DNA of 64,000 bases from contig NC_014657.1 of the NCBI RefSeq assembly GCF_000166335.1, forward strand, positions 674,501-738,500. The letters run 5' to 3'. Source of the stretch: Caldicellulosiruptor owensensis OL (lineage in GTDB: Bacteria; Bacillota; Thermoanaerobacteria; Caldicellulosiruptorales; Caldicellulosiruptoraceae). Under the pieces are notes generated by a model. The model searched no databases. It was given only the letters and a program-made list of their open reading frames with translations, and was not told the origin of the DNA. Position 1 is the stretch's first letter. Each line of letters begins with the position of its first letter. Of the stretch, positions 1-9,529 are shown in pieces. The position numbers and the translations under genes are program-made.

Positions 1-1
1 T

Positions 2-826
2 GCTGGAATATACAAGATTAAGGTCGAGTATAAAGGGCCATATTGCAATTTAGAAAAGGTTTATGAAGAAAAAATTTACAGCTCAGATTTCAGCAACTCT
101 AACCAATACACAGCTGAAATAGATCTTTATCCACGCTATGTAAAATTAAACTCAGATTTTGAAGATGCGGAGATTATTTTAAACGGTAAGCCAACTGGTG
201 TCTTGGTAAAAGATGGTTCTGAATTTGGTCCTGTAAGTGACGAAAGTGAGTTTAGTGCAAAAATAAAACTTCCATGGGGTGAAGTGAGAACAACTTCTGT
301 AAAACTTGGCAGCTGGTCAAATAGTATTACAATTCCAAATACACTTTCAAACGATGATACTAATAATTCGACATTCGAAAAGGTTGCTTCTGTTATAAAT
401 GATTTTGAAAAGTCTTACAGAACTGCTATGACATCTCAGGATCCGAATAAGTTTTTGCACATTTCTGATGAGTTAAAACAAGTTTTTACAAGCAGAATTC
501 AAGATATAAAAGCTAACAACCAAAAGTTTACAGGCAAGGTAACAAAAACTGAGTTCAACTTTGGAACATTACAATTGTTTAAAGACGAAGAAGGAAAAAT
601 AGCATTAAAAATTACTGCAAAAATTTACTACAAAGATGCAGTATATTTCCAAGACGAGACTCCACCACAAGATATTCCTGAAAAAGTAACTACACAGATT
701 TACATGCTTGTGTGGGATGAAAATGCAAAGAACTTTGTTATTGTCGGAATAGAGACTGCATGGTTTTATGATTGGCCAGAAGATGGTAAGATTAAAGAAT
801 ACAAATTAGATGAAGGGAGTGTGTGA
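2..826 (+). CDS. TcaA-like membrane/surface protein, 5' end outside the window
   Basis: The reading frame is open from the first bases of the window to the TGA at 824-826, so the real start lies upstream. A TTG at 203 is an internal codon, not a convincing start. The visible 274 residues look like the extracellular half of TcaA-type proteins: a beta-rich repeat (around the residues LNGKPTG) followed by a C-terminal NTF2-like alpha+beta domain starting near the residues VINDFEKSYRTAM. Family members normally begin with a zinc ribbon and one membrane segment; neither can be seen here. The stop overlaps a possible GTG start of the next gene, which also begins with a zinc ribbon, so the two are probably co-transcribed. 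Function is unknown; in staphylococci TcaA relates to glycopeptide antibiotic response. The family call is by pattern only. Confidence 0.7.
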   Translation, partial: AGIYKIKVEYKGPYCNLEKVYEEKIYSSDFSNSNQYTAEIDLYPRYVKLNSDFEDAEIILNGKPTGVLVKDGSEFGPVSDESEFSAKIKLPWGEVRTTSVKLGSWSNSITIPNTLSNDDTNNSTFEKVASVINDFEKSYRTAMTSQDPNKFLHISDELKQVFTSRIQDIKANNQKFTGKVTKTEFNFGTLQLFKDEEGKIALKITAKIYYKDAVYFQDETPPQDIPEKVTTQIYMLVWDENAKNFVIVGIETAWFYDWPEDGKIKEYKLDEGSV

Positions 827-831
827 TTGAA

Positions 832-1962
832 ATGATAAATTGTCCGTATTGTGGTAGAGAACTTCAGGAAGGCGAGGTTTGCACTTGTCAAACAAATCAA
901 CCGATAGGGAGTCAAGCAAATGGCAATCAAGTTACAAATGATGAAGTATTGAATAATACTCAAAATGCTAGAAATATTAACAAAGATGTCAAAAGTGAAA
1001 ATATTAAGCAGACTATGAATACTGCTGAAGAAAAGAAAAAGGAAGCCATTAATACTTCAACCCTAAATGATGTAATCAACTCAGCAGTTCGATATTGTTA
1101 TCTTACTGTAAAGTTTGCGTTGGCATTTTTGAAAAATCCATTTGTTTTTATTTCAAAGGTTATACAGAATAATGACTACAAAGCAGGTATTTTGTTTGCT
1201 ATTCTTACCTCTATATTTGTTTCTATTCAAAATCTTGTTTTGGCAGGAAGAGGTATAAAGTTAATTGAAGACTTTATAGGAATATCAGGCCTTTTGTCCT
1301 CTTATTCATCCTTTAGAGCCTTTTTGTACAACTTCATAATTTTGTTTCTTTTGTATCTTCTATATTGCGGTACTATCAAGTTAGCGTTTATGATAATTAA
1401 AGAAAGTGTAGATTTTAAGGCTATATTAGGGGCGGTTGGAGTAAGCCTTATTCCAATTGTATGGGTAGTATTGTTAAATCTGTTATTGCAGTTTATTGCT
1501 ATATGGCTTGTAATTTTATTAGGTATTTTTGGTATTATCACAAATACAATTCTTAACTTTTGGTCAATTAGGACTTTATCTCAAAATAAAGATACTACAG
1601 CGCTTTACATCACTGCAACAACGTATATCGTATGTATTATTGCTGTAGCAATAATCATGTTTGCCTTAGCTAATGGAATGGCAAGCTCAGGAGGAGTTGG
1701 TACGACAAGTTTTAGTTCAAATAGCATTATTGGTACCTGGTCAGATGATAAAGATACTATCACATTTTATTCAGATGGTACATTTAAGGCCAATTATTAT
1801 TGGATAGGTGGAAATTGGGAAATAGATGGTAACAAATTGTATCTTACAGGTTTTCTTACTGGTAAAGAAGGATATTATTACAAAATTGAAGGCGATAGAT
1901 TGATATTGGAGCCTATTCCTGGTTCGGGTAGAGGTAAGTATGAGTTTTACAGGGTTAGATAA
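832..1962 (+). CDS. Zinc-ribbon, Yip1-like multi-pass membrane protein with C-terminal lipocalin-like domain
   Basis: The protein opens with a four-cysteine zinc ribbon (CPYCG then CTC), followed by a polar Asn/Lys-rich linker to about residue 75. About five hydrophobic segments of Yip1/YIP1-family type follow (roughly residues 110-280). The end is a small beta domain with the pattern IIGTWSDD...ITFYSDGTF...GNWEIDG...LY, typical of lipocalin-like/DUF5640 modules that sit outside the membrane. Two starts are possible: GTG at 823, only 3 nt after the AAGGGAG at 813-819, or ATG at 832, 12 nt after it. I chose ATG because the family usually starts directly with the zinc ribbon. It overlaps or abuts the TcaA-like gene. 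Role unknown; an envelope stress or secretion function is only a guess. Confidence 0.75.
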   Translation: MINCPYCGRELQEGEVCTCQTNQPIGSQANGNQVTNDEVLNNTQNARNINKDVKSENIKQTMNTAEEKKKEAINTSTLNDVINSAVRYCYLTVKFALAFLKNPFVFISKVIQNNDYKAGILFAILTSIFVSIQNLVLAGRGIKLIEDFIGISGLLSSYSSFRAFLYNFIILFLLYLLYCGTIKLAFMIIKESVDFKAILGAVGVSLIPIVWVVLLNLLLQFIAIWLVILLGIFGIITNTILNFWSIRTLSQNKDTTALYITATTYIVCIIAVAIIMFALANGMASSGGVGTTSFSSNSIIGTWSDDKDTITFYSDGTFKANYYWIGGNWEIDGNKLYLTGFLTGKEGYYYKIEGDRLILEPIPGSGRGKYEFYRVR

Positions 1963-2022
1963 ATATAAGGATGAGATTTTGAGATTGAACTTAATAAATC
2001 TAAGAATGAAAGGTGGAAAATT

Positions 2023-3276
2023 ATGAATAGACTTAGAAAAACTGTGATGTTCAAAATAATTATAATTAGCATTGTATGTTTATTACTTTCTGGTTGTACA
2101 TTATTTAAAAGAATCAAAAATGAAAATATTTCACCTAATCAGAATATTGGTAAGGTAGTTTATAATGATGAAAAATCTCCCATATCCTTGGGAAATAAAA
2201 ATATTTCTAGGGAACAAGTAGAAAAAGTAGTTAAAGTTAATAAAAAGACAATTGAACAAAGTGAAAGCGACAAAATTATAAAAATAGAATATCCTGTAAT
2301 AATTGCAAGCGGTTATCCTCAATCAGCGATTAAAAAAGTAAATGAAACAATTGAACATTTTATCAAGAATAAATTAGAAGAAATACAGAAGACAGGAGAG
2401 TCTTTTGTATTAGGAATTACTTACGAATGCCATTATTACAAATTAAAAGATATTTTTTCTACAATATTTTTTATTGATGGGGGAGGAAGTGGAGGATATT
2501 ACGAATCTATGACATTCAATTTTAATCTTATTAATGGAGAATTGTTGCCCAGAGAAGATATTATAGATAGCAATGCCTTAAAAAAATTAAGGAGTTATAT
2601 AACTTTTCTTTCAGCAACATGTAAAGATATTGAATTGAAAACTCCAAAATATCAAGAAAGCCTTAATCAAGCAACTGAAAATACAGATATTCAAATAGAT
2701 GACAAGTTTATTATAAAAGATGATGGAATAGAAGTATATTTTCCTTCTTTTGATATTGATCCCAATGGGAAAAACTCAGCAAATTTTTATATTAAGTTTG
2801 ATGAGTTAAATAAGAATGTGATAAAAAGAATAAATATTCAATCATTAAGTGAAATAGAAAAGCTTACGAAAATGAACTTTAAAGATATAAAATCCATTTT
2901 TGGTTTATGTGATATAACTTATATGTGGGAAGGTGTAGTTTATTACAATATTGGTGCCGTAGAGTGGGCTTTTAATCCTGAAGATGGATATTACAAAGAT
3001 GCAGATTCTAAAATTCCTAATGCAATTCTTTTTCATGAAGGTGCAACTATTTTAGGTGTCGAAATAATGAAAATGACACCTGAGCAAGCTTATGAAATAC
3101 TCAGAAAGAACAAATCTGGGGCAATAAAAGAAGTTACAAGAGGACAAGGTGCGAATTCTGATGAAGTTGTTACATGTGTGTTAAGTAATGGAATTAATAT
3201 TTACTTTGAATGTGGGCGGAAATCTGTTGACTCTAATGAATTGGTAATTATGGATGCTATTGTAAAGAGAAATTAA
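2023..3276 (+). CDS. Lipoprotein with DUF3298-like region
   Basis: The N-terminus carries a basic stretch, a hydrophobic core and a lipobox LLSGC at about residues 21-25, so the mature protein should be lipid-anchored on the outer face of the membrane. The middle (about residues 65-270) has the pattern of DUF4163/DUF3298 proteins, including a GGGSGGYY turn and a later DDGIEVYF strand pattern; this fold is found in RsiV and in PdaC-type deacetylases, but no deacetylase catalytic domain follows. The last 140 residues contain a domain around KSIFGLCDITYMWEG. The ATG has a good AAAGGTGG site. It lies among secreted or membrane proteins; function unknown. Confidence 0.7.
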   Translation: MNRLRKTVMFKIIIISIVCLLLSGCTLFKRIKNENISPNQNIGKVVYNDEKSPISLGNKNISREQVEKVVKVNKKTIEQSESDKIIKIEYPVIIASGYPQSAIKKVNETIEHFIKNKLEEIQKTGESFVLGITYECHYYKLKDIFSTIFFIDGGGSGGYYESMTFNFNLINGELLPREDIIDSNALKKLRSYITFLSATCKDIELKTPKYQESLNQATENTDIQIDDKFIIKDDGIEVYFPSFDIDPNGKNSANFYIKFDELNKNVIKRINIQSLSEIEKLTKMNFKDIKSIFGLCDITYMWEGVVYYNIGAVEWAFNPEDGYYKDADSKIPNAILFHEGATILGVEIMKMTPEQAYEILRKNKSGAIKEVTRGQGANSDEVVTCVLSNGINIYFECGRKSVDSNELVIMDAIVKRN

Positions 3277-3314
3277 TTGAACATATAATTTTCCCTGAAA
3301 CGGTTTGGCATTAG

Positions 3315-3440
3315 TTTGTAAAAATAGAATATAGCTATATTGATAAAAGTGGGAACTGGATAGTTGAACCTAATTATGACGCAGCAAGTGGGTTTACAAA
3401 TGACTTTGCTTGTATTAGTAAAATAACCTTGAAGGACTAA
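3315..3440 (+). pseudogene. WG-repeat gene remnant
   Basis: Between the lipoprotein and the WG-repeat protein (3277-3596) a short frame from 3315 to the TAA at 3438 translates to a recognisable single WG-type repeat: YIDKSGNWIVEPNYD, then ASGFTNDFACISK. It has no start codon or ribosome site and an in-frame stop just upstream at 3312, so it is a leftover of a longer WG-repeat gene, probably from loss of a tandem paralogue of the gene at 3597. The rest of this gap shows no supportable gene. Confidence 0.6.
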
Positions 3441-3596
3441 TTGTATTAAAGAACATGGTATTGAAAGAGAAAAACTAAGATTTACGTATAATTTTTGCTG
3501 AATAGGTGTGCAGTTATAAATTAAGGTGAGATATTTAAAAGCAAAAATGTAAGAACAAGTGTTTGAGATTTATTAATTAGCTTTGGGGTGATGAAA

Positions 3597-5372
3597 ATGA
3601 TGTTTAATAGAAGACCAAAAATTATATTATCAATAATGCTCTTAATAATATCAGTTTTAATAAGCAAAATTAGTTTAGGATTTAGCAATAACATTTATAT
3701 AATAGTGGAACCAAAATATGAAGGAGAATTAGTATGGATGGGTTCTAATATTGGTATATATAGGAGCAACAGTAATAAATTTGGTGTTTTTGATATAAAA
3801 AGCTCTAAGATTCTTATACCTGCTAAATATGAAGAAATAAATTGTTTATTTAGTGATAATTTGATTGAGGTTAAGTACAGAGATAAATATGGTTTTCTGG
3901 ATAAGAAAACAGGAGAAGAAATAGTTGTACCAAAGTATGATTATATTAGATATAGTGATTATTTTGAAAATTTAGTACCTGTGATAGTAACCAATAGATG
4001 TGGTTTGATTAGCAAGATTACTGGTAAAGAAGTATTGCCAATCAAATATGACTTTGATTCTTTTCTTAGCGCTTTTTCTGACTATAGTGGAGGTTACTTG
4101 GTTGAAATTAAATTAAATGGTAAAGTAGGTCTTGTAAACAGAAATGGAATAGAGATTGTAAAACCAATATATGATGAAATCAGAGGAATTGGAGAGGGAA
4201 ATATTGCTACAGTTACAATGAATGGTCTATTTGGATTTGTTAATGTTAAAAACGGAAAAACATTGATAAAACCCCAATATAACTATGCAGGGGTTTTCCG
4301 CGAAGGATTAGCACCAGTTGTAGACGGAATTTCGTGGTTTTTTATAGACAAGTCAGGAAAAGTAGCTATAAAATTACCATATGACAGAACATTAATGGGA
4401 TTTGTTGATAGTTTTCATGAGGGTTTAGCTGCTTTTGGGATAGGATGGAATAATCCTAAGTGGGGGTTTTTTGATAGAAAGGGTAAAATAGTAATAAAGC
4501 CTCGATATGAAGATGTAGAACCTTTTATTGGTGGGTTGGCTCCAGTTAAAATTAATGGGAAATGGGGTTTTATTGATAAAACTGGCAAAGAAGTTTTTAA
4601 GCCTCAGTATGATGAAGTTAAATTATTTTTTGATGATTTACTCCGAATTAATAATATGTTAGTTATGGTTAAGGCAAAAGGTAAATGGGGGATTATAGAT
4701 AAAAAAACAAAAAAAGAGATAATAAAACCAATGTATAATGAGATTAAATACTTTAGTAACAATGTTATAATGGTTGAAATTACACAACAAGGAAAAATTA
4801 AGTATGGTTTTGTAGATATAAACACAGGTAAAGAAATAATTTCTCCCAAATATGACTTTGTAGACTATTATTCAAAAGGAAATAAATTTGTAAAGGTTAG
4901 AATTGGTAGTAAATGGGGACTTGTAGATAGACAAACGGGAAGAGAATTATTAACTCCAAGGTATGATTATATTGGAGAGGTTAGTGAGGGACTGATTCCA
5001 GTTAGTGTCGATAAAAAGTGGGGGTTTATAGATATAAATGGTAATGAACTTGTAAAACTAAAATACGATTTTGTAAAAGGCTATAAAGAAGGATTAGCAG
5101 CAGTAAAAATAAATGGCAAATGGGGCTTTGTAGATAAAATGGGTAATGAAACAATAAAACCTTTATATAACAATGCCGAAAGTTTTAAAAAGGGTCTTTC
5201 GTTGGTAAGCACTGACGATGGTTATTACTTTATAGATAAAACAGGAAAAGAGGTTGATAAATTAAATATTGATTTTAGTTATATTTTAAACCCTATAGAA
5301 TATAGCACAGAATGGGACTACGTTGTATATAAAGATGGGAAGTTTGGGTTTCTTAAAATTCAAATAAATTAG
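3597..5372 (+). CDS. Secreted WG-repeat protein
   Basis: A signal-peptide-like hydrophobic segment (residues about 7-30) is followed by about 14 tandem repeats of roughly 35-40 residues, each with the core K-W-G-F-I-D-K-x-G-K-E-I-I-K-P-x-Y-D and a following 'F.EGLAPV' strand. These WG (KWG Leptospira-type) beta-repeats are found in surface proteins of many Firmicutes and probably form an elongated or propeller-like binding scaffold. No catalytic motif is visible. GTG 3588, ATG 3591 and ATG 3597 are all possible starts; GGGGTGA at 3585-3591 is best spaced for 3597. A fragment of a second WG gene lies directly upstream. The ligand is unknown. Confidence 0.8.
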   Translation: MMFNRRPKIILSIMLLIISVLISKISLGFSNNIYIIVEPKYEGELVWMGSNIGIYRSNSNKFGVFDIKSSKILIPAKYEEINCLFSDNLIEVKYRDKYGFLDKKTGEEIVVPKYDYIRYSDYFENLVPVIVTNRCGLISKITGKEVLPIKYDFDSFLSAFSDYSGGYLVEIKLNGKVGLVNRNGIEIVKPIYDEIRGIGEGNIATVTMNGLFGFVNVKNGKTLIKPQYNYAGVFREGLAPVVDGISWFFIDKSGKVAIKLPYDRTLMGFVDSFHEGLAAFGIGWNNPKWGFFDRKGKIVIKPRYEDVEPFIGGLAPVKINGKWGFIDKTGKEVFKPQYDEVKLFFDDLLRINNMLVMVKAKGKWGIIDKKTKKEIIKPMYNEIKYFSNNVIMVEITQQGKIKYGFVDINTGKEIISPKYDFVDYYSKGNKFVKVRIGSKWGLVDRQTGRELLTPRYDYIGEVSEGLIPVSVDKKWGFIDINGNELVKLKYDFVKGYKEGLAAVKINGKWGFVDKMGNETIKPLYNNAESFKKGLSLVSTDDGYYFIDKTGKEVDKLNIDFSYILNPIEYSTEWDYVVYKDGKFGFLKIQIN

Positions 5373-5441
5373 AACACATAAAATTTGAAAATGGAAATTA
5401 AATATAAATACAGAATTTGGATATTTATATCTGGGTGGTGA

Positions 5442-8275
5442 ATGATTAAAATGAAGAAAATTTTTCTAATATTTTTTAACATAGTACTATTGCTTAGCTT
5501 ACAATATGGTTTTGCCAATTCTTTATCAAATAATCAAAAATATACATTGAAAGTTATACCTAAAATAAAGTATATAAAAACTTTTGAAAACTTAGCTGGG
5601 GATCCATTCAGGATTGTTAAGTCTACAACAGATTTAGGTTTTGTAACAGTAGGAGTTATAAGTGGTTCAGGGACAATTTCAGGTGGATTTATCCAAAATT
5701 GCAATGTAATAATATCGAAATGGAATGCTGATGGACAATTAAAATGGCAGAGAATTTTTGGCGGAAAAGGAGATGATATTCCTTATTTTTTAGAAACGTT
5801 AAGAGATGGTGGAATTGTAGTTGTTGGAACTACTACATCCAGAGATGGAGATTTGAAAGGCTTAGCGAAAGGTGATAAGGATGCTTTTATAATAAGATAC
5901 GACAAAACTGGCAGGCTTGTGTGGAAAAGTGTGTTTGGTGGTAAGGGAAGTGACGAGTTTAAAATGGTAGTAGAATCTGTCGATGGAGGGTTTATAGTTG
6001 TAGGCTCTTCTAATTCTATTGATGGAGATTTAAAAGGTTTATCAAAAGGTGAATCAGACGCATTGATTGTAAAGTATGATAGAAAAGGGAAAATTCAATG
6101 GAAAAAAACTTTTGGAGGTTCAAATATTGATTACTTTAATTTTATTATTTCAATGGATGATAAAAGTTATGTTGCAGTTGGAAATGCACTTTCTGTTGAT
6201 AAAGACATTAGAAATTTAAAAAAAGACACTGACAAGTATAGAGGAGATGTCCTAATAACAAAATGGGATGACAAAGGAAATTTATTATGGAAGAAGGTTT
6301 TTGGGGGAACAGGTGATGAAATGGTAAATACTGTTGTTAGGCATAAAACCGGTATTATTATGTCAATAAATGTAAGTGTATGTAAAGGTGGTGATATAAA
6401 AAATTTACTGGTTTAGACAATTATGTATATGGAGATCTATTATTAAAATATGATTCTAAAGGACAGATAACTAATGCTAAATTATTCAAAAAAGGAGCTG
6501 CGACTATTTTGCCATTACCAAATGGAAGTTTTATTGTTGGTGCAAATTATGAGATAGATCGAAGTGAAAAAGGAATTTATATATATAAAACAGATTCAAA
6601 ATTTAATATTCAATGGGAAAGATGTTTTGGAGGTAGTGATACTGAAATATTAGAAGATATTGCATTAACTGAAAAAGGCAATATAATACTGAGCATAAGT
6701 ACAACTTCACAAGATGGGGATTTTGAGCCACAAACTCAAATTGATTTTGATAAAAAATATTTTAACGCCGGTATTATTAAGTTAGATAAAGATGGAAATA
6801 TAATATGGAAAAAAGTTTTTGGTGGAAGTAATTATGACAGCTTTTATTCAATACTGCATTGCACAGAGAAAAATATTATAGTTTCGGGAGATACTAATTC
6901 TTATGATGGCAATTTTGATAATAGGATAACACAGAAGCATTTTTCACATCCTATTCCTATTATGGTATCTATTGAAGAGGAAATATTAAGAAATATAGAG
7001 TGGGTTAAGTTGTTCGGAGGAGAGAATAATGATGTCTTTACTTCTGGTGTATCTTTCAATAACTCAGAACTTATTGTCGTAGGATACTCAAGCTCTTTCT
7101 ATGAAGATTTAAAAGAATTAAGAAGAAATATTCCTGGAAACACAACAATTGGATTAATACTCAGATTTAACAAGAACGGTCAAGTCATCTGGAAAAAAAG
7201 TATTTTTGGTGATGAATATTGTTTAATAAATCAACTAAATTATGTAATAAAAACTTCTGATAACAATTTTATTGCAATAGGTTCAGTAGAGCAATATAAT
7301 AATCGACCTTCATATGGATTAATACTCAAATTTGATAAAGATGGAAATATTCTTTGGAGAAAGAGTATAGGAAATGATATGAAAGGTCATAATAGTTCAG
7401 AATTAACAGTATTTAGTTCTGTTATTGAGACATTAGATGGTGGTTTAGTTATAGGTGGACAGTTGTTTGGTAAGGCTGCCATATTAAAGTTAAATTCTAA
7501 CGGTGATGTTGAATGGATTAAATATATACATCAAGATAGCAAACACGGATGCATTGAAAAAGTTACGAAATTACAAAATGGAAATATTGTTGCAGTCGGG
7601 TGGGTAACAGCTAAGGAAAGAGATTGGAAAAGCAGCTACGGAGGAGACTGTGAAGGTTTCATAGGATTGTTTGACTTAAAAGGGAATGTATTATGGGAGA
7701 AGTTGTTTAAAGGCACAGGGGATGATAGATTTTTATCGGTGACAGTTACAGCTAAGGACGAAATTTTTGTTGTGGGTGATTCAAGTTCAAAAGATTTAGA
7801 TATGTATGATGTTGTAAAGAAATCTTCACATCTTATAACAGATGATTGTCCAGATGGAATTATTGTCAAATACGATAGTAAAGGCAACGTAATTTGGAAG
7901 AAAATATTTGGTGGAAGTGGGAAAGATTCATTCAAAGATGTAATCTTCAATGGTGATATACTCATGACAGTAGGTTTGTCAGATTCAATTAATGGAGACC
8001 TGACTGATTTGGTAGATATGGGCTTGAAAAGAGAATGGTATGAAATATTTGGTGACATTGTTGTAGTAGCGTATAATACCAATGGAGATATTATATGGAA
8101 AACATTGATAAGTGGAAAAAGATATGATAAACCTTTTAAAATTATTCAGGATGGGGAAGATAGTTGTGTCATTTTAGGAAGTACCTCTTCAGAAGATGGA
8201 GATTTTGATTGCATTAATCAAGGGTTAGATGATGCATTTATACTTAAATTAAGATTAAATAATCAACTAAGATAA
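5442..8275 (+). pseudogene. Secreted repeat protein with 'FGG..D' propeller-like repeats, split by a -1 frameshift at 6398-6404
   Basis: Residues 1-324 (5442-6416) begin with a signal peptide (MKKIFLIFFN) and carry repeats of about 55 residues with the core W-K-K-x-F-G-G-x-x-x-D, a strand like GGFIVVG, and DGDLKGL..G..DAFI.KYD. The frame ends at a TAG at 6414, but the same repeats resume one base back and run to 8275 (the segment GLDNYVYGD... and then another seven or so units). Shifting -1 at A_AAA_AAT (6398-6404) joins both halves into a protein of about 944 residues. Either one base was lost in the A6/T3 run, or the sequence has an error, or the ribosome slips here. The function is unknown; such repeats suggest a beta-propeller surface protein. 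It follows the WG-repeat gene, which is also secreted. Confidence 0.7.
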
Positions 8276-8330
8276 GTTGCGGTTATAATAAATTATCTTT
8301 GAGGATGACTTTGTTTAAAATAAAAATAGC

Positions 8331-8342
8331 TTGTTGAATAAA
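8331..8342 (+). repeat. IS left terminal inverted repeat
   Basis: TTGTTGAATAAA is exactly complementary to 9241-9252 at the other end of the element. Confidence 0.75.
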
Positions 8343-8383
8343 ACAGATTAACAGAAAAGACAATAAATAGATATATATAAAAA

Positions 8384-8448
8384 GCCATCCTCCTTGAGGT
8401 AGAATTATAGTAAGAGAAGACTAAAAACACCTAACTAAGGAGGATGGC
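8384..8448 (+). promoter_or_regulatory. Hairpin that would mask the transposase ribosome binding site
   Basis: GCCATCCTCCTT (8384-8395) is perfectly complementary to AAGGAGGATGGC (8437-8448), which contains the AAGGAGG Shine-Dalgarno of the transposase. A transcript entering from outside the element would contain both arms and fold the ribosome site into a 12-bp stem with a loop of about 41 nt. RNAs started inside the loop would not. The same logic is known for other insertion sequences such as IS10 and IS50. Confidence 0.65.
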
Positions 8449-8449
8449 A

Positions 8450-9210
8450 ATGGCTAATTTTATTAAAACACAAAAACAAAAATTTTTAAAGATACTTATG
8501 ACAATTGAAAAAGTAATAAAAGCCTTGGGATTAAAGATAAAAAGCAGCAGGAGAGGAAGACCGAAGAAATTTAAGCTAAGCCATATAATAGCTTGTTTTG
8601 TTTACAAAGTCAAATGTTTGTGCTATAGCTTCCACACCTTTGAGAAGCTCGAGGGGTGACAAAGAGGCAGAAGTAGGAGTTTGTGTTAGTTTAGGTTTTT
8701 ACAATGGGTATAAATTACATGTGTTAGCAACAGTTGAAGATGAGGTTATACCTATGGTATGGTGGTTGGCACGTGCAAATATCCATGACAGTAAAGTAGT
8801 AGAACTTTTGTATGAAGCTAAAATATTTGCTTGAGGCAATATTAGCAGATGCAGGTTATGATTGTGCGAAATGGTTTGAGGTGTCAGATAGACTTGGGAT
8901 AAAGTTTGTAGCGGCGGTAAATAAGAGAAATAGTAAGGATTTCAGTAATGTAAAAAATATTTTGAGGATAAAAAATATGGAATTTTTAAGAAGTGAAGAA
9001 GGACAAAGGTTATATAAGCAAAGGACAAAAATTGAAAGATTATTTGGGAAGTTAAAAGGAGAATACAATTTAGAACAAGTAAGGTTAAGAGGTTTTAGAA
9101 CATATAAGAGGCATGTAGACTGGATTATGATTACTTATTTGATAGAGGTCTATATTCAAAAAATTGAAAACTGTAAATTTTCTTTTAAATACACGTGGAA
9201 TAATTTGTAA
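8450..9210 (+). pseudogene. DDE transposase, IS4/IS5-type, frameshifted and internally deleted
   Basis: Three overlapping frames together resemble one transposase. The N-terminus (8450-8659) ends soon after LSHIIACFVYK. It then jumps to a second frame (about 8616-8834) with AIASTPLRSSRG and GFYNGYKLHVLATVED, and after EAKIFA to a third frame (about 8835-9210) with ILADAGYD and RTKIERLFGKLKGEYNLEQ. The region between helix-turn-helix-like start and catalytic core appears deleted. The second catalytic Asp (ADAGYD) and the Glu (KIERLFG) are present, but the first, expected in a pattern like IDST, is Ala here (AIAST). ATG 8450, 6 nt after AAGGAGG, is the likely original start. It cannot encode an active enzyme. 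Confidence 0.8.
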
Positions 9211-9240
9211 TCCTATATAATAACATTAATGGTATAATTA

Positions 9241-9252
9241 TTTATTCAACAA
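9241..9252 (-). repeat. IS right terminal inverted repeat
   Basis: TTTATTCAACAA is the exact reverse complement of 8331-8342 and marks the right end of the element. Confidence 0.75.
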
Positions 9253-9274
9253 CTTGTTAATTGTAATTATTATT

Positions 9275-9320
9275 TAGCCCTTGTGTAAATGTTCATTAAT
9301 GTTTTTTCACGCAGGGGCTA
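9275..9320. other. Imperfect inverted repeat between the IS and typA
   Basis: TAGCCCTTGTGTAAA (9275-9289) pairs with TTTCACGCAGGGGCTA (9305-9320), allowing G-U pairs and one bulge. It lacks a long U-run on either side, so it is only a weak terminator candidate. The rest of the 9253-9529 gap holds the typA promoter and nothing else I can support. Confidence 0.35.
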
Positions 9321-9450
9321 CATTTGTATTAAAATCAAGAAAGCAACAATATTTTCTTTTTATTCAAATTTTTTCTATTTAGTATTATTATAAAACTTTT
9401 CACTGCGGTAGATATTTTCACCCTATTCAATATTAAACTTTCTAATTTCC

Positions 9451-9480
9451 TTGACTTTAAAAAGCAGATTATTTTAAAAT
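9451..9480 (+). promoter_or_regulatory. Candidate promoter of typA
   Basis: TTGACT (9451-9456) and TAAAAT (9475-9480) are separated by 18 bp, a sigma-A-like pair about 50 bp before the typA start. Confidence 0.45.
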
Positions 9481-9529
9481 TAATAAAGCTCCCTATTAAA
9501 CTTTCAAAGGAGGCTTCTAAAACACCAAA

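Larger units (their letters stand above)
8331..9252 (+). mobile_element. Decayed IS4/IS5-superfamily insertion sequence
   Basis: A transposase pseudogene is bounded by 12-bp perfect terminal inverted repeats, TTGTTGAATAAA at 8331-8342 and its complement at 9241-9252. The element is about 0.92 kb, shorter than usual for this group because the transposase has lost an internal segment. I saw no clear target-site duplication next to the repeats. It separates the accessory surface-protein block from the housekeeping genes that begin with typA. Confidence 0.75.

Noticed and set aside
3446..3510. Frame reading IKEHGIEREKLRFTYN, slightly like hydrogenase delta-subunit or Fe-S proteins
   Set aside because: Only about 18 residues, no start and quick stop; the likeness may be chance.
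9275..9320. Hairpin considered as a terminator or riboswitch piece before typA
   Set aside because: No T-run on either strand and no conserved aptamer pattern; kept only as an inverted repeat.
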